From: Caulobacter segnis
GTDB taxonomy: Bacteria > Pseudomonadota > Alphaproteobacteria > Caulobacterales > Caulobacteraceae
NCBI RefSeq assembly: GCF_003243465.1
Contig: NZ_QFQZ01000017.1
Location: forward strand, 1 to 64,000
Reading direction: 5' to 3'
Length of the DNA: 64,000 nt
This document shows positions 1 to 7,176 of this stretch, one piece after another. The notes below the pieces were generated by a model. That model was given only the letters and a program-made list of their open reading frames with translations, did not search any database and was not told the DNA's origin. The position numbers were made by a program, and so were the translations under genes. The stretch's first letter is position 1. Every line of letters starts with the position of its first letter.

Positions 1-753
1 CTTGAAGTAGGCGACGGCGGCGGCCATTTCGCCGACCTCGTCCTTGCGGCCGAGGGCGGGAATCTCGACGCTGCTGTCACCCGCCGCCAGGCGTCGCATG
101 ACGTTGGTGATCACGGTGACGGGCGAGCCGATCGTGGCGGACAGCAACCAGCCCATCAGACCGGCGAAGGCGAGCGACACCAGGCCGCCGACAATCATCG
201 ACGTCTTGGCCAAGAGCAGGGAGCCGGCCTGTTCCTTGGTGCGGATCGCGACGCGGGCCACGGCGGCGGCGCGCATGTCTTCTTGCAGAGCGCGCAGCTT
301 GGTCAGGGAAGGCTGGCCGATAATGCCAGCGGCCTGTTCTCGGCCCGCGGGGGCGCTCATGGCGGCGAGCGTGGGCTCGACGACGTCGCGGCGCCATTCG
401 GCCATGGCCGCCCGGATCTTCTGGGCGCGCTTCTTCTGTGGGGCTTGGGTCGTCTTGGCTTCGAAAGCGTCGAGCGCCGCGTCAAAGTCCGAAGCCTGCT
501 TCTTGTAAGTTTGCAGCGCGCCGGGATCGTTGCGAAGGACGTAGGCGCGCAACGAATTCTGCTGCTCTTCCGCCAAGGTGGCCATGGCCTCGGCCTTGGC
601 GGCCAGCGTCAGGGCGCGCTGGCTGGAGGTGGAGGCGTCGTCGATCTTGTTAAGGCTAACCAAGACCACGATGGCCGACGCCACGAAAACAAGGATCAGC
701 GTTCCGAACGCGAGCGTCAGCTTTGCGGATATCTTCAGGTTTTGGAACTTCAT
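1..753 (-). CDS. Methyl-accepting chemotaxis-like transmembrane protein, N-terminal part (cut by window edge)
   Basis: The frame is open from an ATG at 753 to base 1 (251 codons) with no stop, so the C-terminus lies outside the window. Residues about 12-34 form a membrane segment, about 35-180 an extracytoplasmic helical sensor region of the CHASE3/four-helix type, and about 185-208 a second membrane segment. A HAMP linker follows, with the sequence VMRRLAAGDSSVEIPALGRK and then DEVGEM. This architecture is that of chemoreceptors (MCPs), although a HAMP histidine kinase or diguanylate cyclase cannot be excluded because the output domain is missing. The ATG is preceded by a strong hairpin rather than a clear ribosome binding site. 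It lies downstream of leuB on the same strand. Confidence 0.75.
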   Translation of the reverse strand, partial: MKFQNLKISAKLTLAFGTLILVFVASAIVVLVSLNKIDDASTSSQRALTLAAKAEAMATLAEEQQNSLRAYVLRNDPGALQTYKKQASDFDAALDAFEAKTTQAPQKKRAQKIRAAMAEWRRDVVEPTLAAMSAPAGREQAAGIIGQPSLTKLRALQEDMRAAAVARVAIRTKEQAGSLLLAKTSMIVGGLVSLAFAGLMGWLLSATIGSPVTVITNVMRRLAAGDSSVEIPALGRKDEVGEMAAAVAYFK

Positions 754-757
754 GGCC

Positions 758-797
758 TAGCCCCACCGACAACACTGAGTGTCGTCGTTAGGGGCTA
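758..797 (-). promoter_or_regulatory. 40-bp inverted repeat directly upstream of the chemoreceptor-like start codon
   Basis: TAGCCCC (758-764) pairs with GGGGCTA (791-797), and the interior also pairs (CGACAACACT against AGTGTCGTCG with one mismatch). It sits 4 bases from the ATG, so it covers the expected ribosome binding site. No T-run follows on the minus strand, so it does not look like a leuB terminator. Its role as a translational hairpin or operator is inferred. Confidence 0.45.
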
Positions 798-847
798 AGC
801 CTTAACTTTACGTGGCGGTAAGGGCCTGTCGGGTCGTTCGCCGGCGC

Positions 848-1900
848 CTAGAGGTGCGACAGGATGACGCTGCCCATTTCGGCCGTCCCGAGGCTGCCGC
901 CGAGGTCGCGCGTTCGGGCGCCCTGGTCGAGCGTCGCCTTGACGGCGGCCAGGAGGGCGTCGGCGGCCTCGACCTGTTTCAGCGACCAGCGCAACGCCAT
1001 TTCGAAAGACAGGATGGCCGCCAGCGGATTGGCGACGCCCTTGCCGGCGATATCGGGCGCCGAGCCGTGGATCGGCTCGTAGAGGCCGGGCGTGTTCGGA
1101 TCGCCGATCGCCGCCGACGGCAGCATGCCCAGCGAGCCCGTGAGCATCGCGGCCGCGTCCGACAGGATGTCGCCGAACAGATTGTCGGTGACGATGACGT
1201 CGAACTGCTTGGGCGCGCGCACCAGCTGCATGGCGCAGTTGTCGGCCAGGATGTGCTCGAGCTGGACGTCCGGATATTCGCGAGCGTGCAGCTCGGTGAT
1301 CACCTGCTTCCACAGCAGGCCCGACTCCATGACATTCGACTTCTCGGCCGAGTGGACCTTGTTGGTCCGGCCGCGGGCCAGTTCGAAGGCCACGCGCCCG
1401 ACGCGCTCGATCTCGCTGGTCGTGTAGACGGCCGTGTCGAAGCCCTTCTTCTGGCCGTCGGCCAGGGTCTCGATCCCGCGCGGCTGGCCGAAATAGACGC
1501 CGCCGACCAGTTCGCGGACGAACATGATGTCCAGGCCCGAGACCAGCTCCGGCTTCAGGCTGGACGCGCCGGCCAGGGCTTCGAAGCAGTAGGCCGGGCG
1601 CAGGTTCGCATAGACGTTCATGGCCTTGCGCAGGTTCAGGAGGCCGGCTTCGGGACGCAGGTGACGCGGCGCCTCGGCCCACTTGGGGCCGCCCACCGCG
1701 CCCATCAGCACCGCGTCGCTGGCGATGGCCTGGTCGCGCACCTCGTCCAGCAGCGGCGTGCCGTGGGCGTCATAGCTCATGCCGCCATAGGGCGCTTCCT
1801 CGACCTTGAGGTCCGGGGTGAGGGCGGCCGCCACGCGGCGCACCTCGGCGCAGACTTCCGGGCCGATGCCGTCGCCGGGCAGGAGCAGCAGGGTGGACAT
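848..1900 (-). CDS. leuB: 3-isopropylmalate dehydrogenase
   Basis: This enzyme oxidises and decarboxylates 3-isopropylmalate with NAD+ in the cytoplasm, the third step of leucine synthesis. The 350-aa product begins MSTLLLLPGDGIGPEV. It carries the catalytic lysine region AEKSNVMESGLLW, the metal-binding aspartate region TDNLFGDILSD and the NAD-binding segment YEPIHGSAPDIAGKGVANP. Length matches the family. The ATG at 1900 was chosen over an upstream start because the extra 31 residues would be arginine-rich and unlike LeuB. It follows the monooxygenase-like gene by 11 bases on the same strand and is downstream of leuCD, so one leu transcription unit is likely. Confidence 0.97.
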   Translation of the reverse strand: MSTLLLLPGDGIGPEVCAEVRRVAAALTPDLKVEEAPYGGMSYDAHGTPLLDEVRDQAIASDAVLMGAVGGPKWAEAPRHLRPEAGLLNLRKAMNVYANLRPAYCFEALAGASSLKPELVSGLDIMFVRELVGGVYFGQPRGIETLADGQKKGFDTAVYTTSEIERVGRVAFELARGRTNKVHSAEKSNVMESGLLWKQVITELHAREYPDVQLEHILADNCAMQLVRAPKQFDVIVTDNLFGDILSDAAAMLTGSLGMLPSAAIGDPNTPGLYEPIHGSAPDIAGKGVANPLAAILSFEMALRWSLKQVEAADALLAAVKATLDQGARTRDLGGSLGTAEMGSVILSHL

Positions 1901-1911
1901 GAGCTTCTCTC

Positions 1912-2214
1912 TTAGATCTTGCGGTAGGCGGAAACGTCGAAGGACTGCAGGTCGCGGCCGTGCACGCCCAGCGCGGCGCAGGCGGCGCGCCACGCGGCCA
2001 TGTGCGGCGTGGCGCGATGGAATTCCAAGGCGGCCTCGCTCTCGAAATGCTCGTAGACCCGGATCAGGCCGGGGTCGAGCGGGTCCTCGGTCAGGGCGTA
2101 GTCCAGACAGCCCGGTTCGGCGCGCGTACCCTCGACCTGGGCGCGGAGATGCGGGCGCAGATCGGCGAGGCGCTCGGGGGCGATACGGATCGTGCCGGCG
2201 AGGATCAGGGTCAT
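1912..2214 (-). CDS. Antibiotic biosynthesis monooxygenase (ABM) family small protein
   Basis: The 100-aa product starts MTLILAGTIRIAPERLADLR and continues with the ABM-type dimeric alpha/beta-barrel pattern, ending in HMAAWRAACAALGVHGRDLQ. ABM proteins are often cofactor-free quinol monooxygenases or heme-related enzymes, but many have no known substrate. The ATG at 2214 gives a normal ABM start; an upstream in-frame start would add 11 unlikely residues. It sits between leuD and leuB on the same strand, 11 bases from leuB, so it is probably co-transcribed with leucine genes although no leucine function is known for it. Family call firm, function unknown. Confidence 0.8.
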   Translation of the reverse strand: MTLILAGTIRIAPERLADLRPHLRAQVEGTRAEPGCLDYALTEDPLDPGLIRVYEHFESEAALEFHRATPHMAAWRAACAALGVHGRDLQSFDVSAYRKI

Positions 2215-2240
2215 GAACTGGATCAAAGCCCCAAAAATCC

Positions 2241-2339
2241 GTGTCATCCCGGACGCGCAGCGATCCGGGGCCCAGGGGCGGCGGCTGTGCGTTCGCCCCT
2301 GGGTCCCGGCTCTCCGCTGCGCTGCGGCCGGGATGACAC
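2241..2339. repeat. Long imperfect inverted repeat between leuD and the ABM gene
   Basis: The ends GTGTCATCCCGG (2241-2252) and CCGGGATGACAC (2328-2339) are exact reverse complements. Inner parts also pair, for example CCCAGGGGCG at 2271-2280 with CGCCCCTGGG region at 2294-2303. This is the form of intergenic palindromic repeats common in alphaproteobacteria. A similar but different element lies at 58003-58134. It may separate or stabilise the two halves of the leu transcript. Confidence 0.75.
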
Positions 2340-2351
2340 GCTATTGTTAGA

Positions 2352-2960
2352 TCAAGCCTCCAGCCAGGGCTGGCTGATGGCGCGCTTGCTCTCGAACACG
2401 TCGATGTCGGTCGCGTGCTGCATCGTCTCGCCGATCGCGTCGAGACCTTTCAGCATCTTCTCCTTGCGGACCGGATCGATCTGGAAGCTGAAGGTCTTGC
2501 CCGACGGCGAGACCACGGTCTGGGCTTCCAGATCGACGCTGACCATGTGGTTGCCGCCCTTGGCCTCGTCCATCAGGACCGCCAACTCTTCCGGCGTCAC
2601 GACGACCGGAAGCAGGCCGTTATTGAAGCAGTTGTTGAAGAAGATGTCGGCGAAGCTGGTCGAGATCACGCACATGATCCCGTAGTCCATCAGGGCCCAT
2701 GGCGCATGCTCGCGCGAGCTGCCGCAGCCGAAGTTGTCGCCGGCGATCAGGACGCTCGCGCCTTTGTACTCGGGCCTGTTCAGCACGAAGTCGGCGATCT
2801 CGTTGCCGTCGGCGTCAAAGCGGAAGTCGTAGAACAGGCCCTTGGCCAGGCCTTCGCGCTCCACGGTCTTGAGGAACTGCTTCGGGATGATCTGGTCGGT
2901 GTCGATATTGGCCAGCTCCAGCGGCGCGGCGCGGCCATCGAGGCGGGTGAAGGCCTTCAT
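2352..2960 (-). CDS. leuD: 3-isopropylmalate dehydratase small subunit
   Basis: Partner of LeuC in the aconitase-like isomerisation of 2- to 3-isopropylmalate. The 202-aa product starts MKAFTRLDGRAAPLELANID and shows the small-subunit signatures NIDTDQIIPKQFLK and DNFGCGSSREHAPWAL, which help form the substrate pocket. Length is as expected. The ATG at 2960 overlaps the leuC stop by 4 bases (ATGA), which fixes the start and indicates translational coupling. An upstream extension of the same frame is only the antisense-like shadow inside leuC. Confidence 0.97.
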   Translation of the reverse strand: MKAFTRLDGRAAPLELANIDTDQIIPKQFLKTVEREGLAKGLFYDFRFDADGNEIADFVLNRPEYKGASVLIAGDNFGCGSSREHAPWALMDYGIMCVISTSFADIFFNNCFNNGLLPVVVTPEELAVLMDEAKGGNHMVSVDLEAQTVVSPSGKTFSFQIDPVRKEKMLKGLDAIGETMQHATDIDVFESKRAISQPWLEA

Positions 2961-4396
2961 TGGGCGGTCTCCGAGAGCAGGGTGCGAACGTCGACAAGGT
3001 GGCCCGCGATCGCCGCCGCGGCGGCCATGGCCGGCGAGACCAGGTGCGTGCGGCCCCCGCGGCCCTGGCGGCCCTCGAAGTTGCGGTTGCTGGTGGCGGC
3101 GCAGCGCTCGCCGGGCTGCAGCTTGTCGGGGTTCATGGCCAGGCACATCGAGCAGCCCGGCTCGCGCCAGTCGAAGCCGGCGGCCTTGAAGATGGCGTCG
3201 AGGCCCTCGGCTTCCGCTTGCTCCTTCACCAGGCCCGAGCCCGGCACGACCATCGCCTTGACGTGGGGCGCGACGAGGCGGCCGTGCAGGAAGGCTTCCT
3301 GCACCACGGCGGCGGCGGCGCGCATGTCCTCGATGCGGCTGTTGGTGCACGAGCCGATGAAGACGCGGTCGATCTTCGCCTCGGTGATCGGCTGGCCGGC
3401 GGTCAGGCCCATATAGTCCAGGGCCCGGTGGGCGGCGGCGCGCTTGTCAGGCGTGGCGAAGCTTTCCGGATCCGGAACCGTGCCGGTGACCGGGATCACG
3501 TCCTCGGGGCTGGTGCCCCAGGTGACCATCGGGACCAGGGCCGAGCCGTCGATCACGACGGTGCGGTCGAAGACGGCGTCCTCGTCGGTGAAGAAGCTCT
3601 TCCAATGGCTCACGGCCATATCCCACGCCGCGCCCTTCGGCGCCGCCGGCTTGCCCTGGATGTAGGCGAAGGTCTTCTCGTCCGGCGCCACCAGGCCCGC
3701 CTTGGCGCCGCCCTCGATGGTCAGGTTGCAGAGGGTCATGCGGCCCTCCATCGACAGGCCGCGAATGGCCTCGCCGGCGAACTCGATGACGTAGCCGGTG
3801 CCGCCGGCGGTGCCGATCTCGCCGATCACGGCCAGGGCGACGTCCTTGCCGGTCACGCCCGGCGCCAGCTGGCCGTCGACGCGGACCAGCATGTTCTTGG
3901 CCTTCTTCTGGCGCAGGGTCTGGGTCGCCAGGACGTGCTCGACCTCAGATGTGCCGATGCCGTGGGCCAGGGCCCCGAAGGCGCCGTGGGTCGAGGTGTG
4001 GCTGTCGCCGCAGACGATGGTCATGCCCGGCTGGGTGCGGCCCTGCTCGGGGCCCACCACGTGGACGATGCCGTTGCGGATATCGCCCATCGGGAAGAAC
4101 TCGATGCCGTTGTCGGCGACGTTCCGCGCAAGGGTCTTGAGCTGCAGGCGCGCTTCCTCGTCCTTCACGGCGTCCACGCCGAGCGCCTGGCCCTCGGTCG
4201 GGATGTTGTGGTCCGCCACGGCGAGCGTGCGGTCGGGACGGCGCACCTTGCGGCCGGCCGCGCGAAGGCCGGCGAAGGCCTGCGGCGTGGTCACCTCGTG
4301 GATCAGGTGCAGGTCGATATAGAGGATCGCCTCGCCGTCGGCTTCGCTGACGACGTGAGCGTCCCAGATCTTGTCGTAAAGGGTTTTACCGGACAT
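2957..4396 (-). CDS. leuC: 3-isopropylmalate dehydratase large subunit
   Basis: Iron-sulphur catalytic subunit of isopropylmalate isomerase, 479 aa from MSGKTLYDKIWDAHVV. The 4Fe-4S cysteines are visible in FIGSCTNSRIEDMR and in EPGCSMCLAMNPDKLQPGE. Other family blocks are CGDSHTSTHGAFGALAHGIG near residues 130-150 and FEGRQGRGGRTHLVSP at the end. The ATG at 4396 gives the normal LeuC N-terminus; a longer frame to 4495 adds unrelated residues. It is the first gene of the leu unit and has a 300-bp leader with a promoter-like and hairpin-like sequence. Confidence 0.98.
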   Translation of the reverse strand: MSGKTLYDKIWDAHVVSEADGEAILYIDLHLIHEVTTPQAFAGLRAAGRKVRRPDRTLAVADHNIPTEGQALGVDAVKDEEARLQLKTLARNVADNGIEFFPMGDIRNGIVHVVGPEQGRTQPGMTIVCGDSHTSTHGAFGALAHGIGTSEVEHVLATQTLRQKKAKNMLVRVDGQLAPGVTGKDVALAVIGEIGTAGGTGYVIEFAGEAIRGLSMEGRMTLCNLTIEGGAKAGLVAPDEKTFAYIQGKPAAPKGAAWDMAVSHWKSFFTDEDAVFDRTVVIDGSALVPMVTWGTSPEDVIPVTGTVPDPESFATPDKRAAAHRALDYMGLTAGQPITEAKIDRVFIGSCTNSRIEDMRAAAAVVQEAFLHGRLVAPHVKAMVVPGSGLVKEQAEAEGLDAIFKAAGFDWREPGCSMCLAMNPDKLQPGERCAATSNRNFEGRQGRGGRTHLVSPAMAAAAAIAGHLVDVRTLLSETAQ

Positions 4397-4696
4397 GGCG
4401 GGGATATAGGGCGGATCGTGCGCCAAAATCCAGTGGCCCCGGCTCGACGCGACAAATTCTTGCGTTCGATCGTCGCTGGGCGGCCAGAAAGCCAAAGGGC
4501 GCGCCCGTCTTGCGACCTGCCGGCGCGCCCTAGCATCATTTTCAGCCTTCGGGGGCCGATGGGCTCCGCCCGAAGAGGGCCGTCCGCTAGAAAGAAGACG
4601 GTCTGGAAGCCCGGGCGACAGGCGCCGGGGGTAGTACGATCATCTCACGGAACGCGGGTTTGTCAATCTTTGTGCGAACGCACGCAAGCTTGACCT
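4397..4696 (-). promoter_or_regulatory. Leader region of leuC with two hairpins
   Basis: This 300-base stretch between the LysR gene and leuC holds no convincing gene. On the minus strand AGGGCGCGCC and GGCGCGCCCT (plus coordinates 4496-4505 and 4522-4531) form a perfect 10-bp stem followed by TTTGGCTTT, which resembles an intrinsic terminator or attenuator. A second, upstream stem pairs CTTCGGG with CCCGAAG near 4545-4575. Between promoter and hairpins an 18-codon frame starts ATGATCGTACTA near 4643, but it is not leucine-rich, so classical leucine attenuation is not supported. Confidence 0.45.
4638..4666 (-). promoter_or_regulatory. Candidate leuC promoter
   Basis: On the minus strand TTGACA lies at 4661-4666, followed 15-17 bases later by GATGATC, which partly matches the Caulobacter housekeeping -10 element GCTANAWC. 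It lies just past the end of the LysR gene and points toward leuC. Confidence 0.4.
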
Positions 4697-5662
4697 CTAT
4701 TCGCTCGCGCGGGCCAGGGGAGACGCCCTCGGCGTTTCCAGCGGCGCCATGGCGGCGTATCGCGCGATCAGGGGATCGGCCGCCGCCTGCGCCAAGACCC
4801 AGTCGCGGAAGGCGGCGATCTTGTGTCCGCGCGCCCGCTCGGTCGGGTAGGCCAGCCAGTAGCCTCCGCTATACCGGGCGACCACGTCGAAAGGCATGAG
4901 GAGGCGTCCCTCCGCCAGTTCGCGCGCGAAGAAGATCGGCGAGCCCAAGGCCGCGCCCTGATCGGCCAGGGCGCTGGCGACTTCAAGCGTCTGGGCGTCG
5001 GAAGTGAGGCGTGGCGCCAGGCGGTCGTCGATCGCAGTGACGCCGGCGGCTTGGAACCATTCCTCCCATTCGCGCGCCACGCCAACACGCGGAACGTCCA
5101 GCAGGTCCTCCGGGCGTGACAAGCCGCCGATCCGCTCCAGGAAGCGGGGCGAGACCAGCGGCGTCTGCACCGCGGGAATGAGGAAATGCGCGGTCATGCC
5201 GGGCCATCGGCCCTGGCCGCCGCGGAGGGCGATGTCGAGGCCCTCGCGCGCGAGATCGACCACCCGGCTCGAGGCCTCGAGCCGCACGGCGATGCGGGGA
5301 TGCGCGATCTGGAACGCGCCGAGCCTTGGCGCCAGCCATTGGCCGCCGAGGCTCTGGACGGTCGTGATCGACAGCACGCCCTCCTCGGTCTCGACGAGGT
5401 CGGAGATCGCCGAGCGCAGCAGGGACATCGCTTCCGTCGCCGCCCGCGACAGCCGCTCGCCGGCCGGCGTCAAGGCGACCTCGCGCGGCAGGCGGTTGAA
5501 CAGGGGCTGGTCGAGCCGTTGCTCCAGCGCCTTCACCTGCCAGCTGACGGCGGCCTGGGTCATGCCCAATTCGCCGGCGGCGCGGGTGAAGCTCTTGAGG
5601 CGAGCGGCCGCCTCGAACACGCGAATGGCGCTGAGGGGCAGTCGGGCGAGGATGTCTGACAT
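4697..5662 (-). CDS. LysR-family transcriptional regulator, GcvA-like
   Basis: The 321-aa product has an N-terminal winged helix-turn-helix, LSAIRVFEAAARLKSFTRAA and then GELGMTQAAVSWQVKALEQR (about residues 11-50), followed by a substrate-binding domain starting around VLSITTVQSLGGQWLAPRLG. This N-terminal pattern is closest to the GcvA/AmpR branch. It reads away from a small divergent ORF (5756-5887), and a perfect palindrome lies between the two starts, the usual arrangement for LysR autoregulation and control of a divergent target. The effector is unknown. It ends about 30 bases before the candidate leuC promoter. Confidence 0.92.
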   Translation of the reverse strand: MSDILARLPLSAIRVFEAAARLKSFTRAAGELGMTQAAVSWQVKALEQRLDQPLFNRLPREVALTPAGERLSRAATEAMSLLRSAISDLVETEEGVLSITTVQSLGGQWLAPRLGAFQIAHPRIAVRLEASSRVVDLAREGLDIALRGGQGRWPGMTAHFLIPAVQTPLVSPRFLERIGGLSRPEDLLDVPRVGVAREWEEWFQAAGVTAIDDRLAPRLTSDAQTLEVASALADQGAALGSPIFFARELAEGRLLMPFDVVARYSGGYWLAYPTERARGHKIAAFRDWVLAQAAADPLIARYAAMAPLETPRASPLARASE

Positions 5663-5703
5663 AAGCGCAGCCTATGGATAGCCAAGGAGGTCGCGTTTGT
5701 CAT

Positions 5704-5718
5704 CTGTTCGCCGAACAG
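5704..5718. promoter_or_regulatory. Perfect 15-bp palindrome, candidate LysR operator
   Basis: CTGTTCG (5704-5710), one central C, then CGAACAG (5712-5718). It is 42 bases upstream of the LysR ATG and 38 bases upstream of the small divergent gene. LysR proteins bind T-N11-A dyads in this position, which this sequence satisfies. The assignment is inferred from position and symmetry. Confidence 0.5.
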
Positions 5719-5755
5719 CGAATTTCCGATGCGGTTCAGGCAAAGGAAGTCGGCG

Positions 5756-5887
5756 ATGATGGACACCGCTCTCCAGACCCATAAGGAAAGTTCTTTCGGT
5801 TGGCTCGCGGCGCTGCAGGCGTTCTGGCGCGCCCTCCGCACGCCTTGTCCGGCCCGCAAATATCCTCGCCTGATCGCGCCGCGATGA
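5756..5887 (+). CDS. Small 43-aa protein divergent from the LysR gene
   Basis: An ATG at 5756 (and a second at 5759) opens a 44-codon frame ending in TGA at 5885-5887. It begins MMDTALQTHKESSFGWLAAL and continues with a tryptophan-rich amphipathic stretch and a basic, proline-containing tail ending in PRLIAPR. A good ribosome binding site, AGGAAG at 5744-5749, lies 6-9 bases before the start. I do not recognise a family; the size and the LysR neighbour recall short DUF1127-type proteins, but the sequence is not a clear match. It faces the rplS terminator from the other side. Confidence 0.5.
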   Translation: MMDTALQTHKESSFGWLAALQAFWRALRTPCPARKYPRLIAPR

Positions 5888-5906
5888 GGCGGCGGCTGCG
5901 CAGCCA

Positions 5907-5939
5907 AAGAAAAAGGCCCCGGCGTTTCCGCCAGGGCCT
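5907..5939 (-). terminator. Intrinsic terminator after rplS
   Basis: On the minus strand AGGCCCTGGCG, loop GAAA, CGCCGGGGCCT with one G-G mismatch, followed by TTTTTC. It lies 26 bases after the rplS stop and should end the trmD-rplS transcript. Confidence 0.8.
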
Positions 5940-5964
5940 CGATCTTTCGCGATGACGACGAAGA

Positions 5965-6357
5965 TTACTCTTCGGTCGCGGCGGCCTTCGGGCCACCGGC
6001 GCGTTCGGCGATACGGGCCGACTTACCGCGACGGTCGCGCAGGTAGTAGAGCTTGGCGCGACGGACGACGCCGCGACGCTTGACTTCGATGCTTTCGATG
6101 CTCGGCGACAGCAGCGGGAACAGACGCTCCACGCCTTCGCCGAACGAAATCTTGCGGACCGTGAAGCTCTCGTGGACGCCCGTGCCGGCGCGGGCGATGC
6201 AGACGCCTTCGTAGGCCTGGACGCGCTCGCGCTCGCCTTCCTTGATCTTCACGTTGACGCGCAGGGTGTCGCCGGGACGGAATTCCGGGATCGCGCGGGC
6301 GGCCAGCAGACGGGCCGATTCTTCTTGCTCGAGCTGAGCGATGATGTTCGCAGCCAT
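5965..6357 (-). CDS. rplS: 50S ribosomal protein L19
   Basis: L19 sits at the interface of the 30S and 50S subunits. The 130-aa product starts MAANIIAQLEQEESARL and contains the core L19 blocks FRPGDTLRVNVKIKEGERER, VQAYEGVCIARAG, FTVRKISFGEGVERLFPL and KLYYLRDRRGKSARI. It has a slightly extended alanine-rich and acidic tail. It follows trmD by 5 bases on the same strand and ends before a strong terminator, so it is the last gene of a short translation-related operon. Confidence 0.98.
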   Translation of the reverse strand: MAANIIAQLEQEESARLLAARAIPEFRPGDTLRVNVKIKEGERERVQAYEGVCIARAGTGVHESFTVRKISFGEGVERLFPLLSPSIESIEVKRRGVVRRAKLYYLRDRRGKSARIAERAGGPKAAATEE

Positions 6358-6362
6358 GATCT

Positions 6363-7097
6363 TTACTCCTTGGGCTTACCCGTTTTCGGGTCGCCTTTTG
6401 CCTGTTGATTGGCGAGGTGGGCCTCCCAGAGATCCGGGCGCCGCTCGCGGGTCGTCTCTTCACGCATACGCTTGCGCCATTGGTCGATCCGCTTGTGATC
6501 GCCCGACAGCAGCACCTCGGGGATGTCGAGCCCTTCGAACGTCCGCGGCCTGGTGTACTGCGGATGCTCGAGGAGTCCGTCCTCGAAGCTTTCTTCCAGC
6601 GTGCTCTCGATATTCCCCAGAACCCCCGGGGCCAGTCGAACGCACGCCTCGATCACGACCATCGCCGCCGCTTCGCCACCGGCGAGCACGGCGTCTCCGA
6701 CCGAGACCTCCTCGAACCCGCGGGCGTCGAGCACCCGCTGATCCACCCCCTCGAAGCGGCCGCACAGCACCACGATACCGGGCGCCTTGGACCACTCCCG
6801 CACGCGCGCCTGGGTCAGGGGCCTGCCCCGGGCGCTCATGTACAAAAGCGGCCGCCCATCGAGCTCCACACTGTCGAGCGCAGAGGCGATGACGTCCGCT
6901 TTGAGCACGGCTCCCGCGCCGCCACCCGCGGGGGTGTCGTCGAGGAAGCCGCGCTTATCCTTGGAAAAGGCTCGAATGTCCAGCGTTTCCAAGCGCCACA
7001 GGTCCTGTTCCTTCCAGGCGGTCCCGATCATCGAGACGCCGAGCGGGCCAGGGAAGGCCTCGGGGAACATGGTCAGGACGGTGGCGGTGAACGGCAT
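6363..7097 (-). CDS. trmD: tRNA (guanine-N1)-methyltransferase
   Basis: Methylates G37 of tRNAs with SAM, preventing frameshifting. The 244-aa protein starts MPFTATVLTMFPEAFPGPLG and shows the knotted SPOUT-fold motifs: the loop DDTPAGGGAGAVLKAD, LYMSARGRPLTQ, VLCGRFEGVDQRV and VGDAVLAGGEAAAMVV. Length is typical. It is immediately upstream of rplS (5-base gap). Its usual partners rpsP and rimM are not upstream in this window; an oxygenase gene is there instead, 79 bases away. Confidence 0.97.
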   Translation of the reverse strand: MPFTATVLTMFPEAFPGPLGVSMIGTAWKEQDLWRLETLDIRAFSKDKRGFLDDTPAGGGAGAVLKADVIASALDSVELDGRPLLYMSARGRPLTQARVREWSKAPGIVVLCGRFEGVDQRVLDARGFEEVSVGDAVLAGGEAAAMVVIEACVRLAPGVLGNIESTLEESFEDGLLEHPQYTRPRTFEGLDIPEVLLSGDHKRIDQWRKRMREETTRERRPDLWEAHLANQQAKGDPKTGKPKE

Positions 7098-7176
7098 GGG
7101 CGCTGTTTAGCCGCAGCGGGCCCGAGAGTCGAAGGGCCGTGGGCGCGACCGCTTCGACGACCTCGGTCGCTGTGTC

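Noticed and set aside
4600..4643. Leucine leader peptide for leuC
   Set aside because: The 18-codon frame MIVLPPAPVARASRPSSF has one leucine only and no ribosome site.
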